Shown here: in pieces, positions 51,642-61,085 of the stretch
Numbering within the stretch: position 1 is the first letter of the stretch
Layout of the letters: each line of letters opens with the position of its first letter
NCBI GenBank assembly: GCA_015061575.1
Contig: SUWF01000008.1
Location: forward strand, 25,514 to 89,513
Reading direction: 5' to 3'
Origin: Lentisphaerota bacterium
GTDB taxonomy: Bacteria > Verrucomicrobiota > Lentisphaeria > Victivallales > Victivallaceae
Length of the DNA: 64,000 nucleotides
Program-made: the position numbers and the translations under genes
The notes under the pieces: generated by a model
Told to the model about the DNA's origin: nothing
What the model saw: only the letters and a program-made list of their open reading frames with translations
Database searches by the model: none

Positions 51642-52628
51642 TTAAATGGTTAATTCGCAATTTTTATCTGCTGAAAGCTGGGCGGTCAATGCTGCCCGGG
51701 TAACTTGCAAGGTTTGCTGGGTTTCGGCTTGCAAGGCGGGGGAATTATTCTGCAGATCCACCACCATTTGACCAAAACACCCCAACGGCGGCGCTTCCAG
51801 CTCGGGCGTTGTGGTGCCTTCAGTCGTTATCAATTCCACCTGGCCTTTGGCGACTTCGATCACGCCTTTTTCGCCGACAGCCCGCAAGCGGTCATCGCCG
51901 TGTGTGGCTGCTCCGGCCGGGCGCATGTAGTCAATATCCGCCGAGGCGATCGCTCCGCCGGATAAGCTGAAAATGCAGTGGGCGGCGGTTTCCAGAGTTC
52001 CCCGGCCTTTTTCGCCGATATGCTGAATTGCCCGGACGCTTTGAAAACTTCCGGCATTACAGCGAGCTATCCAATCCACGGCGTGTATCCCCACCCACGG
52101 GATCGTGCCGCCGTAGGTTTGCCGGTGGAAAAAGTATTCCGGCCGGTTGCCGATCTTGTAGGATTTGCGGGTATAAATAAGTTTTACTGCGCCGATCGCA
52201 CCGGAATTTATCAATTTCAGCGCCGTGTAGAACGGGGCTTCAAACCTGATGCCCATCATGCCGTAAAGTACGCCGTTGTGCTGTTTTATGCACTGTTCAA
52301 GCGCTGCAAGTTCCTGCAAGGTTATAGCGACCGGTTTTTCGGCAAAAACTGCTATGTTGCGTTCCAACGCATAACAGCACATTGCGCAACGGTCTTCAAA
52401 CGGGCCGGAAACTACTGCTATATCCGGCTTTACAGTATCGAGCATTTGCTGGTAATTATCAAATACCGGCAATGGCGCATGGTTCATTGCGGCCGCTTCT
52501 TTGATTGTCCAATCCGGTCGTTCGCTGCCGGTTGCGGCCGCCGCTGCCAGCTGACAATCCGGTAATTTGGGCAGATCTTCAAAGAGATAATTCAGATGGC
52601 CGCGATTGCCGATAACTGCAATTTTCAT
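51642..52628 (-). CDS. Gfo/Idh/MocA-family oxidoreductase
   Basis: 328 residues, second dehydrogenase of cluster C. The N-terminus KIAVIGNRGHLNYLFEDLP has an altered nucleotide loop (GNRGH instead of GxGxxG), so cofactor binding may differ. KPDIAVVSGPFEDRCAMCCYALERNIAVFAEKPVAITL holds the EKP motif. The C-terminal substrate domain includes GGTIPWVGIHAVDWIARCNAG, where a His typical of the family is present. It starts 18 bases after the AraC stop. Confidence 0.82.
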   Translation of the reverse strand: MKIAVIGNRGHLNYLFEDLPKLPDCQLAAAAATGSERPDWTIKEAAAMNHAPLPVFDNYQQMLDTVKPDIAVVSGPFEDRCAMCCYALERNIAVFAEKPVAITLQELAALEQCIKQHNGVLYGMMGIRFEAPFYTALKLINSGAIGAVKLIYTRKSYKIGNRPEYFFHRQTYGGTIPWVGIHAVDWIARCNAGSFQSVRAIQHIGEKGRGTLETAAHCIFSLSGGAIASADIDYMRPAGAATHGDDRLRAVGEKGVIEVAKGQVELITTEGTTTPELEAPPLGCFGQMVVDLQNNSPALQAETQQTLQVTRAALTAQLSADKNCELTI

Positions 52629-52645
52629 ATATCAGGCACCTTTCG

Positions 52646-53530
52646 TTAAATATCAGATACTTTTTTCTGTAAATATTTTTTGCGGTATTCGCCGGGCGGC
52701 AATCCGGTTTGCCGTTTGAAAACCCGATTGAAGTAATATTCATTGTCGAATCCGGATAATACAGCGATATGTTTCAGCGAAAACGGAGTACTGAGCAGCA
52801 GATCGGCGGCCCGTTTGATCCGGGCTGCGTTAAGCAATTCGTTGAAATTTTTGTTGAATTCTTTTTTCAAAACGTGGCTGGTGCGCGATAGCGACAATTC
52901 AAGCTGTTCCGCCAGATCCGTCAGCGTCAGACCCGGATTTACCGAGCAGCGCAGAAAAAAGTCTTTGATTTCCTCCCGCCGTCCCTGTTGGCTATGCGCC
53001 GAAGCGCGTTCATTTTCGGCAAAAAACAACGCTGCTGCGCCGAATTGTTCCAGCGTTCTTAATAATGAGGGAATCGCACTTTGGTGCCAGATATTCATAT
53101 CGGAATAAAGATTTTTCTGTTGAACTGTCCAGCTGGGTGGCAAATCCAATTCTGCGGAGCGGAACGTTCCGGCAAAGATAGTGGCAATGTGTTCATTCTG
53201 GCGCATCAACGGCATGACCAGCTCCATGGCTCCGGCATGGCAACAGCTGACAAACGGTTTGCCCAGCCGGGCGGCTTCGTTCATAACTTGCCAGTGGCAG
53301 TGGTCGATGCAATATTTGAGATGGCGCTGGCGGTTGAACGTGCAATATTTGCAGCGGTGGATATTGCCCTGCGGCCGCAGCATATTGCCGTCGGAGAGCA
53401 GCAGACTGCCGGTGTGATCGTGGATAGTTATATGTATATTATGCTGCTGTTCAATAGAATCCCATAATTCAACAAAATGGGTCCGGGCATTTAATTGCGG
53501 CAGTTCAACAACTGTAAAGTTTGATTCCAT
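52646..53530 (-). CDS. AraC-family regulator with PocR-type sensory domain
   Basis: 294 residues from ATG 53530, which has AAAGGA 4 bases upstream and lies after the preceding stop; a GTG at 53557 would overlap that gene. Residues 10-160 form a PocR-like domain (FVELWDSIEQQHNIHITIHDHTGSLLL, CKYCTFNRQRHLKYCIDHCHWQV, FVSCCHAGAMELVMPL, ATIFAGTF), whose Cys and His residues bind a metal or corrinoid-like ligand in homologues. The two AraC helix-turn-helices follow (LTDLAEQLELSLSRTSHVLKKEF, LKHIAVLSGFDNEYYFNRVFKRQTG). It probably controls cluster C. Confidence 0.85.
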   Translation of the reverse strand: MESNFTVVELPQLNARTHFVELWDSIEQQHNIHITIHDHTGSLLLSDGNMLRPQGNIHRCKYCTFNRQRHLKYCIDHCHWQVMNEAARLGKPFVSCCHAGAMELVMPLMRQNEHIATIFAGTFRSAELDLPPSWTVQQKNLYSDMNIWHQSAIPSLLRTLEQFGAAALFFAENERASAHSQQGRREEIKDFFLRCSVNPGLTLTDLAEQLELSLSRTSHVLKKEFNKNFNELLNAARIKRAADLLLSTPFSLKHIAVLSGFDNEYYFNRVFKRQTGLPPGEYRKKYLQKKVSDI

Positions 53531-53544
53531 GGCATCCTTTGCAT

Positions 53545-54759
53545 TTATGAGTTGCACAGTTGACGCATGGCTTCAACGGCCGTAACGACCATCTGCAAAC
53601 CGGTAGTTTTGTCGAAAATCTGGGATTCGACTTCGTAGCCGCCGGCGATAAAACTGTTGGCTGGATTTATATAACTTGCATAATCTGTTGAGTTATAGCA
53701 AATATATGTTCGCCGGTATGGCGAGTGCCACTTTATTTCCAACCCCAATGCGGCGGCGGTTTCGCCAGGAACTCCAACCAGGCAAATATCGCCGATAGCC
53801 AGCAGCTGTACTTCCATATCATATTTTTGCATACCCGGTTTGGCCGGTTCCCGGGGCGTTATATCGGTGCGGGGGATGGCAGGAAAAGTTTTGATCATGC
53901 TGCGGCAGGCAGCATTGGGCATACAGAATTTTTCTTTCTGGCGTTTGGCACTTATCCAGCCTTGCATTACGGCGGTGGCCAGCGGCCGGGCCATGGCATC
54001 CAGGGCTGTAAATCCGGCTTCCGGGTGGATGGGAAATTGATCTCCGGCAGACCCGGAAATAAAAGTTATGTTGCATCCCAGACTTTCCCCAAGATAACTG
54101 CGCAGCAAGCCCGGGTAATCCGCCGTGATCGACAACGCACTGATACCGGCGGCATGTGATGCCAGCGGGTGAGCAGCGTAGTTGACCACGACTTCCTGCA
54201 GCTGCTTTTGGGGAGAAGCAAAAAAGAGCATCCCTACTTCTTGATCCACAACTCCATCGCCCAGCGGAGTTAGTTCATAAGCGTCGCAAATCATCCGGCA
54301 GACATTTTCCGGTCCGCAATAGCGGCGGTTGGTATTTACCGCTACTTGTGCGGAGTAAAAATAGGGAACAGTATCTTCAAAATCCTCATCTTGGAGAGCT
54401 GCTACAGCTGCAACCGTGCGTTCCAGCACCAGTTGGCAGGCAGCTTCGTCCAAAAACTGGGTTTTGGCGTGGTGCCGGGTGTGCGGTCCGCCGTGGGTAT
54501 GGGTGCAGCTGAGCAGTACATCCTGCTGCGATCCGCCGATGAGTTTGGCGCAAGTTTCCCGTATATTCAGCACCAGCTGGCGGGCCATGCCCAGCAGGTC
54601 ATAACTTAAAACCAGATATTTTTTCCCGTTGTCCAGCAGACAAAAGCCATGCAGCATAAGTTCATCATGCTTGGCTATTGAAACATCCTGCGGGCCGTAT
54701 CCCGCCAGTAGCGTACCGACTTCCGGCGATATCACAGCTCGAACGTGAGCAATTTTCAT
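53545..54759 (-). CDS. Neutral/alkaline ceramidase-domain-like protein
   Basis: 404 residues without a signal peptide. The N-terminal ceramidase-like pattern is VLLSCTHTHGGPHTRHH (the H-T-H metal site), NYAAHPLA and FISGSAGDQFPIHPEAG, in place of the GDVSPN catalytic segment. The shorter length (usual 700) lacks the C-terminal domain. In such saccharide clusters these proteins are uncharacterised hydrolases rather than true ceramidases. The gene lies between AraC and CBM9 genes with short gaps. Confidence 0.75.
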   Translation of the reverse strand: MKIAHVRAVISPEVGTLLAGYGPQDVSIAKHDELMLHGFCLLDNGKKYLVLSYDLLGMARQLVLNIRETCAKLIGGSQQDVLLSCTHTHGGPHTRHHAKTQFLDEAACQLVLERTVAAVAALQDEDFEDTVPYFYSAQVAVNTNRRYCGPENVCRMICDAYELTPLGDGVVDQEVGMLFFASPQKQLQEVVVNYAAHPLASHAAGISALSITADYPGLLRSYLGESLGCNITFISGSAGDQFPIHPEAGFTALDAMARPLATAVMQGWISAKRQKEKFCMPNAACRSMIKTFPAIPRTDITPREPAKPGMQKYDMEVQLLAIGDICLVGVPGETAAALGLEIKWHSPYRRTYICYNSTDYASYINPANSFIAGGYEVESQIFDKTTGLQMVVTAVEAMRQLCNS

Positions 54760-54772
54760 AAGCGATAAAACT

Positions 54773-55552
54773 CTATTTTTTTTGAATCAACAACGGCGCA
54801 TGATACTCCAAATCTCCGTAACTGCTTCCCGCAGGCATTATCGGCACTCCGGAAAACTGCAGTTTACGCAAATGCACTGCATAATTGTATCTGGATACTA
54901 ATATAGTCCATGGCTTGCCAAATGCAAATTCTATTCCGAAGATTGCCAATTTTTCCAACGGAACTGCCAATTCAGCGCTCCAGCCCCGGTCACGGTCGGA
55001 GTGATTATTGAGCGTGCCTTGAACTTGGGCTGCGGCGATGATCCCGGCGGTGATTTTATTTTCATCAAACATCATTTCCAGATTGGCCACACCGCCGCCG
55101 GGGAAGACGTAAAATGTATGGGCCCCGACGGGATTGACGTAGATTTCAAAATAAGCATGACCATTGCCCGGAGTCAAAAACAGTTCCGCCAAATCACCGG
55201 TGCGGTAGAGGCGGGATTGATTTTTTGTGGAACCGGCAATAACGTCGGAATCCTCAAAGTCGATGCCTAAATAGAGATATTTATCGTTGTAGAGCAGCCG
55301 GAAACTTCCGGGCTGAAAGGGGTCAAGCTGAACTCTTTTCCGGGTTTTTTCCGGCAGTCCAGCCCAGTTGTTGTGCCGCTGCAATGGATAGCAGACGGCA
55401 CTTTGCCAGGCGCTTTCGTCGAGCTTGCCATCGATTTTCAGCTCGCTTGAGGTATATTTTATTTTTACATTTTCAGGTGTATCGGCATAAGCACTGCATA
55501 TCCCAAGCAGCATTGCGCTTGCGACCAAGCTTAATTTGTGCAGTTTTTTCAT
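54773..55552 (-). CDS. Secreted CBM9-like protein
   Basis: 259 residues with a signal peptide (KLSLVASAMLLGICSAYA, cut after YA). The CBM9 pattern includes IDGKLDESAWQSAV, FRLLYNDKYLYLGIDFEDSDV, LAELFLTPGNGHAYFEIYVNPVG and RDRGWSAELAVPLEKLAIFG. It should bind glycan outside the cytoplasm next to the lyase-like protein at 55726. The single module lacks a catalytic domain. Confidence 0.82.
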   Translation of the reverse strand: MKKLHKLSLVASAMLLGICSAYADTPENVKIKYTSSELKIDGKLDESAWQSAVCYPLQRHNNWAGLPEKTRKRVQLDPFQPGSFRLLYNDKYLYLGIDFEDSDVIAGSTKNQSRLYRTGDLAELFLTPGNGHAYFEIYVNPVGAHTFYVFPGGGVANLEMMFDENKITAGIIAAAQVQGTLNNHSDRDRGWSAELAVPLEKLAIFGIEFAFGKPWTILVSRYNYAVHLRKLQFSGVPIMPAGSSYGDLEYHAPLLIQKK

Positions 55553-55725
55553 AAAAATTACCTGTTGTTAATATTCCAATTTTTCTGACATGACGGGTCG
55601 TTTCTGCAAAAGCAGAAGCCTATGCCTGATAAATCTACTGTGAACTTGGTGATTTGTCAAGCGGAAAATAGATTTTTACCTTGCAAATTGCTAAAAAGTT
55701 GTTATGACATTCAGGACAGTAAAAA

Positions 55726-58182
55726 TTATTTTCCTTTTTCCTGATGTTCCGGCATACTGTCAACTGTACCTTTCCAACTGTAGCGCTGCGAGAGGTCATA
55801 TTTGATTTCCGGCATGACCAGATCCAGTTGTTTCATCAGCTCCAGCGTCAGCGGTACAAAGTACAAGCCGCTGGTCACGCTTTTGGGGTTCGGATTATCC
55901 GGATCGCTGTCTTTTAAGGGGGACGCAAAAACTTCCCGGCGCGTGAGCATATCCTGCATGGTGTTGCGGGATATTTTCAGCGATTCCTTATCGCCGGTAA
56001 GCACAGCATCGATCAGCAGCACGTTGCGCATGGCCGATCCGGCCCCGCCGCCGTTGCGGTTGCTTTGACGCCGCCACGGAACCGGGCTATGGACAAAGGC
56101 TTTGCGGTCAGGGAAATAGAGCCTGGTCTTGACGTAGTTGGCCGTGGCTTTGAGATTTTCGCGCAGGGCTTTTTTCAAATATTCATCCTGCGTGATTTTA
56201 TAAACCAGATACATGCCGGCGGCCTGATAGCCGGTCGGGAAAGAGAGTGCTCCGGTACGATAGACGGAATTTTCTTTATTCCAGCCTTCCGGCGGTTTGG
56301 GGCAGTTGTGTTTTTCGAGCCGGTCATAGCGCACTCCACGGCCCCGGGCCTGCGCCATAACTGTCCACGCCAGATCTTCGCAAGCATTCAGGACGCGGCG
56401 GGCAGGGGTCATCCAATAGATACTGGTCAAATTGACCAATGCCCAACCCGGTTCACGATGGGTGGCACCCCAGGTGCGGTTGACAAAGAGCTGGGTACTG
56501 CGGATATAATCGCCGGTCATCAGCGCCGTATCCCGGAAACGCCGGTCGCCGGTCAGCACATAGCCCATACACATACCACGGATGCGCATGTGACCGTTGG
56601 ATACTTTGCTGGTGACAAAAAGTTTGCCGCCGCCGCCATAGTTGCTGAATTTAAATTCGCCATCTTTATAATAGCCGCCGGTGTGGCCCATACTGTGAGT
56701 ATAAACAGCTCCATTCATTCCGGATGGACGATTTTTGACCGTATCGATTTCCATCTGGTGACGAATGGAACGCACTGCTTCCCGGAAATATTCCGGCTTG
56801 CGGAAACGCAATGCCTGTTCAAACAGGATAGCAGCAGCATCATACTCATTGTTGAACCAGTTCCAGATGCGTTCGCCGTGACTGTCGCCATAGTTCATAA
56901 AGCCGTACCAGCGCTCTTTTTTCTGGAATTTGAAATAGGATTCCAAACCGATTTTGATTTCTTTATCAAAGGGTTCACTGTATTTATCCGGTTCATTGAT
57001 GTGATTGAGCCAGGCGCCACTTTTCTGCAGATCTTTTACATTGGTCAAACCGACCGGGAAGGGCTCCAGCAGCTTGGCTGCATCAGTTTTTTTATCCAGC
57101 ACCAGATACATCGGGTAAGATATTTCCACTCCGGCCCGTATCACATAATTGCCGGTACGCAGTGCAAAGTAATGCACATACTCTTTATCGCGCTTGGCAT
57201 AGCGGTTGACCGGCTGGATCTCCGGAAATAAATTGACATTGAGCTTATTGCCAGACTGGGTAACGCCAATGGGGAAACGCTCGGCCATTTCCGGAATAAC
57301 CAGCGCTCCTTTGCCTGCCAGATCAAAAAGCCCCAGCGAGCCCTGGATGGTTTCGCTTTTGCCGTTGAGTAGTTTTTCGTAGCAGGTATCTTCCCACTGG
57401 GTCATGCGGCAGATCTTACCCAGAGCAGGGGCTTTAACAGCTTCGATGCGCATAACAGATGATTTCCACTCCAACATCTCTTCATAAGCTGTTGCTCTGA
57501 TTTTCATCTCCTGTTCCGTACCATTGCCGGCGAGGTGCGTTTTTTTGATCATTGCTCCCAGCAGCGGTTCCACTCCGATGAAGTTTTTATTGGCCCACAT
57601 GGTAATGCGCAACCGCCAATAGCGACTGTCTTTAGCGCTTTGATAATCGTACTTGCCGCTGAATTCCAAACCGGTAACGGTATTGCCGCTGTCAAAAAGC
57701 TGGACTTTTTCAAAGACAGCTTCCGGCTGGCTGCCGTCTGGCAGAGTGATTTCGGGAGCATAAATGGCAAATTCTTCTTTGCCGGACTGTACTTTGATGA
57801 CAAAGGGCTTTTTCTGGAAACTCAACTTATAAAGTTTATTGCTGTAACACTCCAGCTTTTTGATCGCTTTTACAGCGTTTTTTACCGCTTTGGGCGGGAG
57901 CTGGCCGGGATTGACCGTGTAACGCCCGGCCGGAACATCGGCAGAAAGCCGGTACCAGCGGGCCGCACCGGAAGGGTAACGGCTGATCATCAATGTCTGC
58001 GGATAATACTTTTGGCCGCCGCCTTCTATAACAAAACTTTTGTGCAGGGGATCTTTTTCAGCCGCCGGAATGGTAAATTCCACAATACGCGGATCTCCAG
58101 CAGATTTAAAGATATCCACTTCCACTGCCGTCAAAGCAATCAGGGTAAAAAAACAGCTTAAACCGTAAAGTAACTTTTTCAT
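55726..58182 (-). CDS. Secreted PcRGLX/YetA-like (exo-rhamnogalacturonan lyase type) protein
   Basis: 818 residues with a signal peptide (LLYGLSCFFTLIALTA). An N-terminal beta-rich RIFT-barrel-like part (FVIEGGGQKYYPQTLMISRYPSGAARWYRLS) precedes an alpha/alpha toroid with KKERWYGFMNYGDSHGERIWNWFNNEYDAAA, THREPGWALVNLTSIYW and SMGHTGGYYKDG. This matches the exo-rhamnogalacturonan lyase (PL26-like) pattern, but assignment is by motif memory, not alignment. It is the main secreted enzyme of cluster C. Confidence 0.7.
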   Translation of the reverse strand: MKKLLYGLSCFFTLIALTAVEVDIFKSAGDPRIVEFTIPAAEKDPLHKSFVIEGGGQKYYPQTLMISRYPSGAARWYRLSADVPAGRYTVNPGQLPPKAVKNAVKAIKKLECYSNKLYKLSFQKKPFVIKVQSGKEEFAIYAPEITLPDGSQPEAVFEKVQLFDSGNTVTGLEFSGKYDYQSAKDSRYWRLRITMWANKNFIGVEPLLGAMIKKTHLAGNGTEQEMKIRATAYEEMLEWKSSVMRIEAVKAPALGKICRMTQWEDTCYEKLLNGKSETIQGSLGLFDLAGKGALVIPEMAERFPIGVTQSGNKLNVNLFPEIQPVNRYAKRDKEYVHYFALRTGNYVIRAGVEISYPMYLVLDKKTDAAKLLEPFPVGLTNVKDLQKSGAWLNHINEPDKYSEPFDKEIKIGLESYFKFQKKERWYGFMNYGDSHGERIWNWFNNEYDAAAILFEQALRFRKPEYFREAVRSIRHQMEIDTVKNRPSGMNGAVYTHSMGHTGGYYKDGEFKFSNYGGGGKLFVTSKVSNGHMRIRGMCMGYVLTGDRRFRDTALMTGDYIRSTQLFVNRTWGATHREPGWALVNLTSIYWMTPARRVLNACEDLAWTVMAQARGRGVRYDRLEKHNCPKPPEGWNKENSVYRTGALSFPTGYQAAGMYLVYKITQDEYLKKALRENLKATANYVKTRLYFPDRKAFVHSPVPWRRQSNRNGGGAGSAMRNVLLIDAVLTGDKESLKISRNTMQDMLTRREVFASPLKDSDPDNPNPKSVTSGLYFVPLTLELMKQLDLVMPEIKYDLSQRYSWKGTVDSMPEHQEKGK

Positions 58183-58206
58183 TTTTCTCTCTACATTCTT
58201 TTATTG

Positions 58207-58848
58207 TTACCAGGCAATCAATGCATAATCGTTGGGCAATTTATCGCTGGTGATGGTCTTAAGGGTTTCCACATGACTGTCGGCATAAATAACGTTGCCC
58301 ATATTGCCGTGGTGTTTGCCAAAACGGTCATTGGCGTTATTGGCATTGAACACTTTTTGCGCGTTGGTATTAAGCTGGTCGATCATAACTACTTCGTTGG
58401 AAGGATCTTTCAGTTTGCCAAGACGCATGGGTTGAAGTTTTCCGGAACCTAATATATCGGTATTGGTAATAAAACTGTACCAGCGATTGCCGAAGCCATT
58501 GCTCAAAACAGTGTCGTCACGGCTGGGACAGCCCAAACCGCCCAAATCATACTTCATACGGACATTATTTATGTATTCAAAATAGGTTTTGTGGATCGGC
58601 AGCCCGGGATAGTGCCAGGTATTTTGACTGTTGGCATAAAATGCCGGCATCAGGCGATCTTCCCAGTCATTGGAATATAAACTGTGAGTTAAACCGATTT
58701 GCTTCATGTTGCTTACACATGCTGCGCCTCTGGCACGCTCCCGGGCGGCGGAAAGTGCGGGCAAGAGCATTGCGGCCAAGATCGCAATGATGGCGATGAC
58801 CACCAGAAGTTCGATCAATGTGAATGATTTTTTGCTGATTTTATTCAT
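58207..58848 (-). CDS. Pseudopilin-like protein of cluster C
   Basis: 213 residues. [29 protein letters not shown] with a short clean leader (processing before F9, Glu at +5), then [42 protein letters not shown] and a final [13 protein letters not shown] with the DSHVE motif common to these orphan proteins. The leader is free of mini-hairpins, unlike those at 1335 and 38062. It lies next to the secreted lyase-like gene. Confidence 0.88.
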   Translation of the reverse strand: MNKISKKSFTLIELLVVIAIIAILAAMLLPALSAARERARGAACVSNMKQIGLTHSLYSNDWEDRLMPAFYANSQNTWHYPGLPIHKTYFEYINNVRMKYDLGGLGCPSRDDTVLSNGFGNRWYSFITNTDILGSGKLQPMRLGKLKDPSNEVVMIDQLNTNAQKVFNANNANDRFGKHHGNMGNVIYADSHVETLKTITSDKLPNDYALIAW

Positions 58849-58872
58849 CTCTTTCCTCTCCTGTTTATTGAG

Positions 58873-60069
58873 TTATTTTTGGGGTTCAAATAAACAATTT
58901 TGTTTGATCAATTCTTGTTTCAATACTGCATATTCCGGCATATCCAGTGCGGCGGCGATCCCCGCAGCCTGACCGCTGGCCATACAGCTTACACACAAAC
59001 GCACTGCACTTACAACCCGGGGATCGACATCAATGATTCGTCCGCACGCTGCCAGATTGTCGATATTTTTGGAACGCAGCGCACCATAAGGTATCGCCGG
59101 TTTGCCGGGGATATCATGCCCCCACGGAGCATCGTAGCTGTCAACGTAATGCCCGCCGATGTAGTGGCCGCACAAACCCACCGGTTCCGGCGGCGGCTGC
59201 GGACTTTGTATATCCAGCATATCCAGCTGCCGCCGTCCGACAATGGAACGGCTGTAGCGCACACCCATGATTGAGGCGATCTTGCTGACCTCGATCTGAG
59301 CAAATTCCGGAAATTCTTTTTTCAGCCATTCCACGATGACCGGGATCTGGGCCGTCAGTTCTTTGTACATCCTTGCGTGATCATCCGGATCGGCGGCATT
59401 GCCGGTAACGGCGCTCAGATTGACTATGATTTCATCATCACGCAAAAGCCTCGTTCCCATGAATTCGGTTTGAATGGCAAAGGGGAAGGTCTTTTTTTTG
59501 AAACGGGCTTTGATGGAGGGTTTGTCAAAACTTTTGATGTTTCTGATTTTGAACATCAAAGTTTTGGTCATACTCAACTCCGGCGGAGGAATTACTGTTT
59601 CTGCTCCGGAAAGCTGCGTAAGTACTGCATCTCCGGTGGCATCCACAAAGTTTTTCGCCCGCAGTTCCAGTTCTTCACCGCCGTGTTTGACGGTTATGGA
59701 AGCGATCCGTCGGTCAGCGGCTGCAGCTTTGATCAATTCCGCATCAAAGAGCATTTCCACCCCGGCGGATTGGAGCATATCCATCATGGCCGCCTGCAAT
59801 GCGTCTTCTTCGGTATTGCCGTTGTCGTTGCGCCAGATCAGTTGATTTCTTTGCTCCAGATAATTTTTGAGCATATCGGCTACCCCGCCGCCGCGCTGCG
59901 GATAGGGCCAGCCACTCAAAACCGGGGTCAGGGCATAGACCGCAGTTCCGCCCGCTGACGGACGTTTATCCAGCAGCAGAACACTGGCTCCGGCCTGCCG
60001 GGCGCCGATCGCCGCCGCAAAGCCGCTGATACCGGCCCCGGCAACGATCACGTCATATGAGTGCTGCAT
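58873..60069 (-). CDS. FAD-dependent oxidoreductase (PF12831 type)
   Basis: 398 residues. ATG 60069 follows AGGAG 5 bases upstream and begins MQHSYDVIVAGAGISGFAAAIGARQAGASVLLLDK, the FAD Rossmann motif; the earlier ATG at 60105 lacks a ribosome site. SAGGTAVYALTPVLSGWP, the FVDATGDAVLTQLSGA segment (GD motif) and GALRSKNIDNLAACGRIIDVDPRVVSAVRLCVSCMASGQAAGIAAAL complete the fold. No fused rubredoxin or molybdopterin domain. It may oxidise a sugar or a sugar acid. Confidence 0.85.
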   Translation of the reverse strand: MQHSYDVIVAGAGISGFAAAIGARQAGASVLLLDKRPSAGGTAVYALTPVLSGWPYPQRGGGVADMLKNYLEQRNQLIWRNDNGNTEEDALQAAMMDMLQSAGVEMLFDAELIKAAAADRRIASITVKHGGEELELRAKNFVDATGDAVLTQLSGAETVIPPPELSMTKTLMFKIRNIKSFDKPSIKARFKKKTFPFAIQTEFMGTRLLRDDEIIVNLSAVTGNAADPDDHARMYKELTAQIPVIVEWLKKEFPEFAQIEVSKIASIMGVRYSRSIVGRRQLDMLDIQSPQPPPEPVGLCGHYIGGHYVDSYDAPWGHDIPGKPAIPYGALRSKNIDNLAACGRIIDVDPRVVSAVRLCVSCMASGQAAGIAAALDMPEYAVLKQELIKQNCLFEPQK

Positions 60070-60216
60070 TATTTCTCCTATTTTATCGGGTTGTACTTTA
60101 TTCAATGATGGTCAATTACATCATTTGTTAATAGTGTACAATAAAAATAAGAGGAAATCAATGTATTTTTCGATTCAGTTTTTATAAAAATCTGCTATTT
60201 GTAGATTTTTTGTGAG

Positions 60217-60255
60217 AAAAAGCGGCCGGAAAAGGTCTGAAAAACGATTTTCCGG
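60217..60255 (-). terminator. Terminator after the ZIP transporter gene
   Basis: CCGGAAAA pairs with TTTTCCGG (8 bp, 14-base loop), followed on the minus strand by CCGCTTTTT. Confidence 0.75.
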
Positions 60256-60258
60256 ACT

Positions 60259-61062
60259 TTACCAGATCAACGTCAGCGCCATGACCAGCATTCCGGCGAC
60301 CAATCCCAGGATCGAGAGATGGTGCTGGCCGTATTCTTCAGCCAGCGGCAGCAATTCGTCAAAGGAGATAAAGACCATGATTCCTGCCACGGCCGAAAAA
60401 GTGACCGCCAGCAGCGCCGGCGAGAGAAACGGCATCAAAAATGCCCACGCTGCGATCGCCCCCAGCGGTTCCGCCAGTCCCGACATAAATGAGTACAAAA
60501 ACGCCCGCTTTTTGCTGCCGGTAGCATGAAAAATCGGCACCGAAACCGTGATCCCTTCCGGTATATTATGTATGGCAATAGCCAATGCGATCGATATACC
60601 GGTAACCGGATCGGTCAAGGCCGAAGTAAATACCGCCATACCTTCCGGAAAGTTGTGTATGGCAATGGCCAATGCAAAAAGTTTGCCGCTGCGGATAAGT
60701 TTATCGGCATGTTGCGGCGAAGTCATTTCTTCGACTTTGCGCACTTCGTGGGGGTTTTCGTAGCTGGGAACGAGTTTATCGATGAGCATGGCAAGGGCAA
60801 TTCCTCCGAAAAAGGCGGCGATGGCTGCCAATGCACCGGGGCGTTCACCAAAGATTTCCGCCAGCTCCTGCTGCGAACCGGCCAGCAGTTCCACAAATGA
60901 TATGTAGATCATAACGCCGCCCGAAAAACCCAGTGCGCAAGACAGAAAGCGGGTATCCGAACGTTTGGCAAAAAACGCTATGCAGCTGCCGACCCCGGTG
61001 GCTAAACCGGCCAAAGCTGTCAAAACAAATCCGGTCAGGATCTGTGAAATCGTTACAGTCAT
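60259..61062 (-). CDS. zupT: ZIP-family metal transporter
   Basis: 267 residues with eight apolar helices. The metal-binding TM4 and TM5 motifs are LAIAIHNFPEGMAVF and LAIAIHNIPEGITVSVP, the ZIP signature. The His-poor loop between TM3 and TM4 (KVEEMTSPQHADKL) is short. It should import zinc and other divalent cations into the cytoplasm. Gene stands alone, with its own terminator. Confidence 0.9.
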   Translation of the reverse strand: MTVTISQILTGFVLTALAGLATGVGSCIAFFAKRSDTRFLSCALGFSGGVMIYISFVELLAGSQQELAEIFGERPGALAAIAAFFGGIALAMLIDKLVPSYENPHEVRKVEEMTSPQHADKLIRSGKLFALAIAIHNFPEGMAVFTSALTDPVTGISIALAIAIHNIPEGITVSVPIFHATGSKKRAFLYSFMSGLAEPLGAIAAWAFLMPFLSPALLAVTFSAVAGIMVFISFDELLPLAEEYGQHHLSILGLVAGMLVMALTLIW

Positions 61063-61085
61063 GATAAACTCAACCTTTTATGAAA

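Noticed and set aside
56065..57231. 388-codon open frame antisense to the PcRGLX-like gene
   Set aside because: Shadow of a convincing secreted enzyme; no initiation signal.
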